NCBI GenBank assembly: GCA_035543455.1
Contig: DATKKE010000027.1
Coordinates: forward strand, 1-21,460
Length of the DNA stretch: 21,460 nucleotides
Direction of reading: 5' to 3'
From: CAIKOD01 sp035543455
GTDB lineage: Archaea > Halobacteriota > Methanomicrobia > Methanomicrobiales > Methanospirillaceae
In this document: one piece after another, positions 21,333 through 21,460 of the stretch
Position numbering within the stretch: position 1 is the first letter of the stretch
Layout of the letters: the number at the start of each line of letters is the position of its first letter
The notes under the pieces: generated by a model
Databases searched by the model: none
What the model was told of the DNA's origin: nothing
What the model saw: the letters and a program-made list of their open reading frames with translations, nothing else
Position numbers and translations under genes: made by a program

Positions 21333-21460
21333 TCAACCGCCCCCGCAATAGGTTGCCTGTAATATCGCCCCTATTGATGCCACCTTGATCTTAAGGCGGT
21401 ATTCAGGCAGGCGTCGCCCGCGGAACCGGTGCACCTTATTCCTTTTGTTTAATCTCCTTG
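21333..21460 (-). CDS. Possible partial ORF at right edge
   Basis: A minus-strand frame enters from outside the window and stops at 21333-21335. The last 41 residues include KVHRFRGRRLPEYRLKIKVA and end in YCGGG. Composition is plausible for a basic protein, but the fragment is short and unrecognised. The 7-bp inverted repeat CAATAGG/CCTATTG (21346-21376) lies inside it. This could be the end of a gene, a remnant, or chance. Confidence 0.2.
   Translation of the reverse strand, partial: RRLNKRNKVHRFRGRRLPEYRLKIKVASIGAILQATYCGGG

Overview
The window looks like a chromosomal segment of a methanogenic archaeon, most likely of the order Methanomicrobiales (Methanoregula/Methanosphaerula-like). 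The grounds are an archaeal ATP-dependent DNA ligase, a DUF2117 protein (a family I know from methanogens), a histidine kinase with the VHDI-type H-box of methanogens, archaeal TATA boxes about 26-32 bases before start codons, and many GTG/TTG starts. Genus is inference. I see no tRNA, rRNA, CRISPR array, complete insertion sequence or prophage.

Layout. 1-3.9 kb: a CorA-like membrane protein without the GMN motif and a MOT1-family molybdate/sulfate permease, in a stretch where each intergenic region holds one copy of a ~160-bp GC-rich structured repeat (three copies, same orientation). The third repeat is followed by what looks like a decayed gene. 3.9-5.3 kb: TrmO (tRNA t6A37 methyltransferase) convergent with a homologue of the molybdenum storage protein (MosA/MosB). 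With MOT1 two genes away this suggests a local molybdate uptake-and-storage set. 5.3-7.0 kb: a 70-aa conserved-type protein, a small putative winged-helix protein, two unannotated mini-ORF candidates and a YycJ/WalJ-type metallo-beta-lactamase-fold hydrolase. 7.2-10.5 kb: an unrecognised 400-aa helical protein, divergent from the DNA ligase, with a possible 64-aa gene between them.

10.5-15.2 kb: DUF2117 protein; a GDP-mannose 4,6-dehydratase-like SDR convergent, stop codon to stop codon, with a bifunctional mannose-1-phosphate guanylyltransferase/mannose-6-phosphate isomerase (together GDP-mannose to GDP-6-deoxy-4-keto-mannose, for cell-surface glycans); and a phosphoribosyltransferase. 15.2-21.0 kb, minus strand: a three-gene run reading TPR surface protein, membrane Cache-HAMP-PAS histidine kinase, then a REC-PAS-PAS-GAF histidine kinase. 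This looks like a two-component phosphorelay without a DNA-binding output. 21.0-21.5 kb: AT-rich, non-coding, with two strong inverted repeats and a possible partial ORF at the edge.

The least-explained items are the three-copy intergenic element, the molybdenum module, and several leaderless small-ORF candidates.
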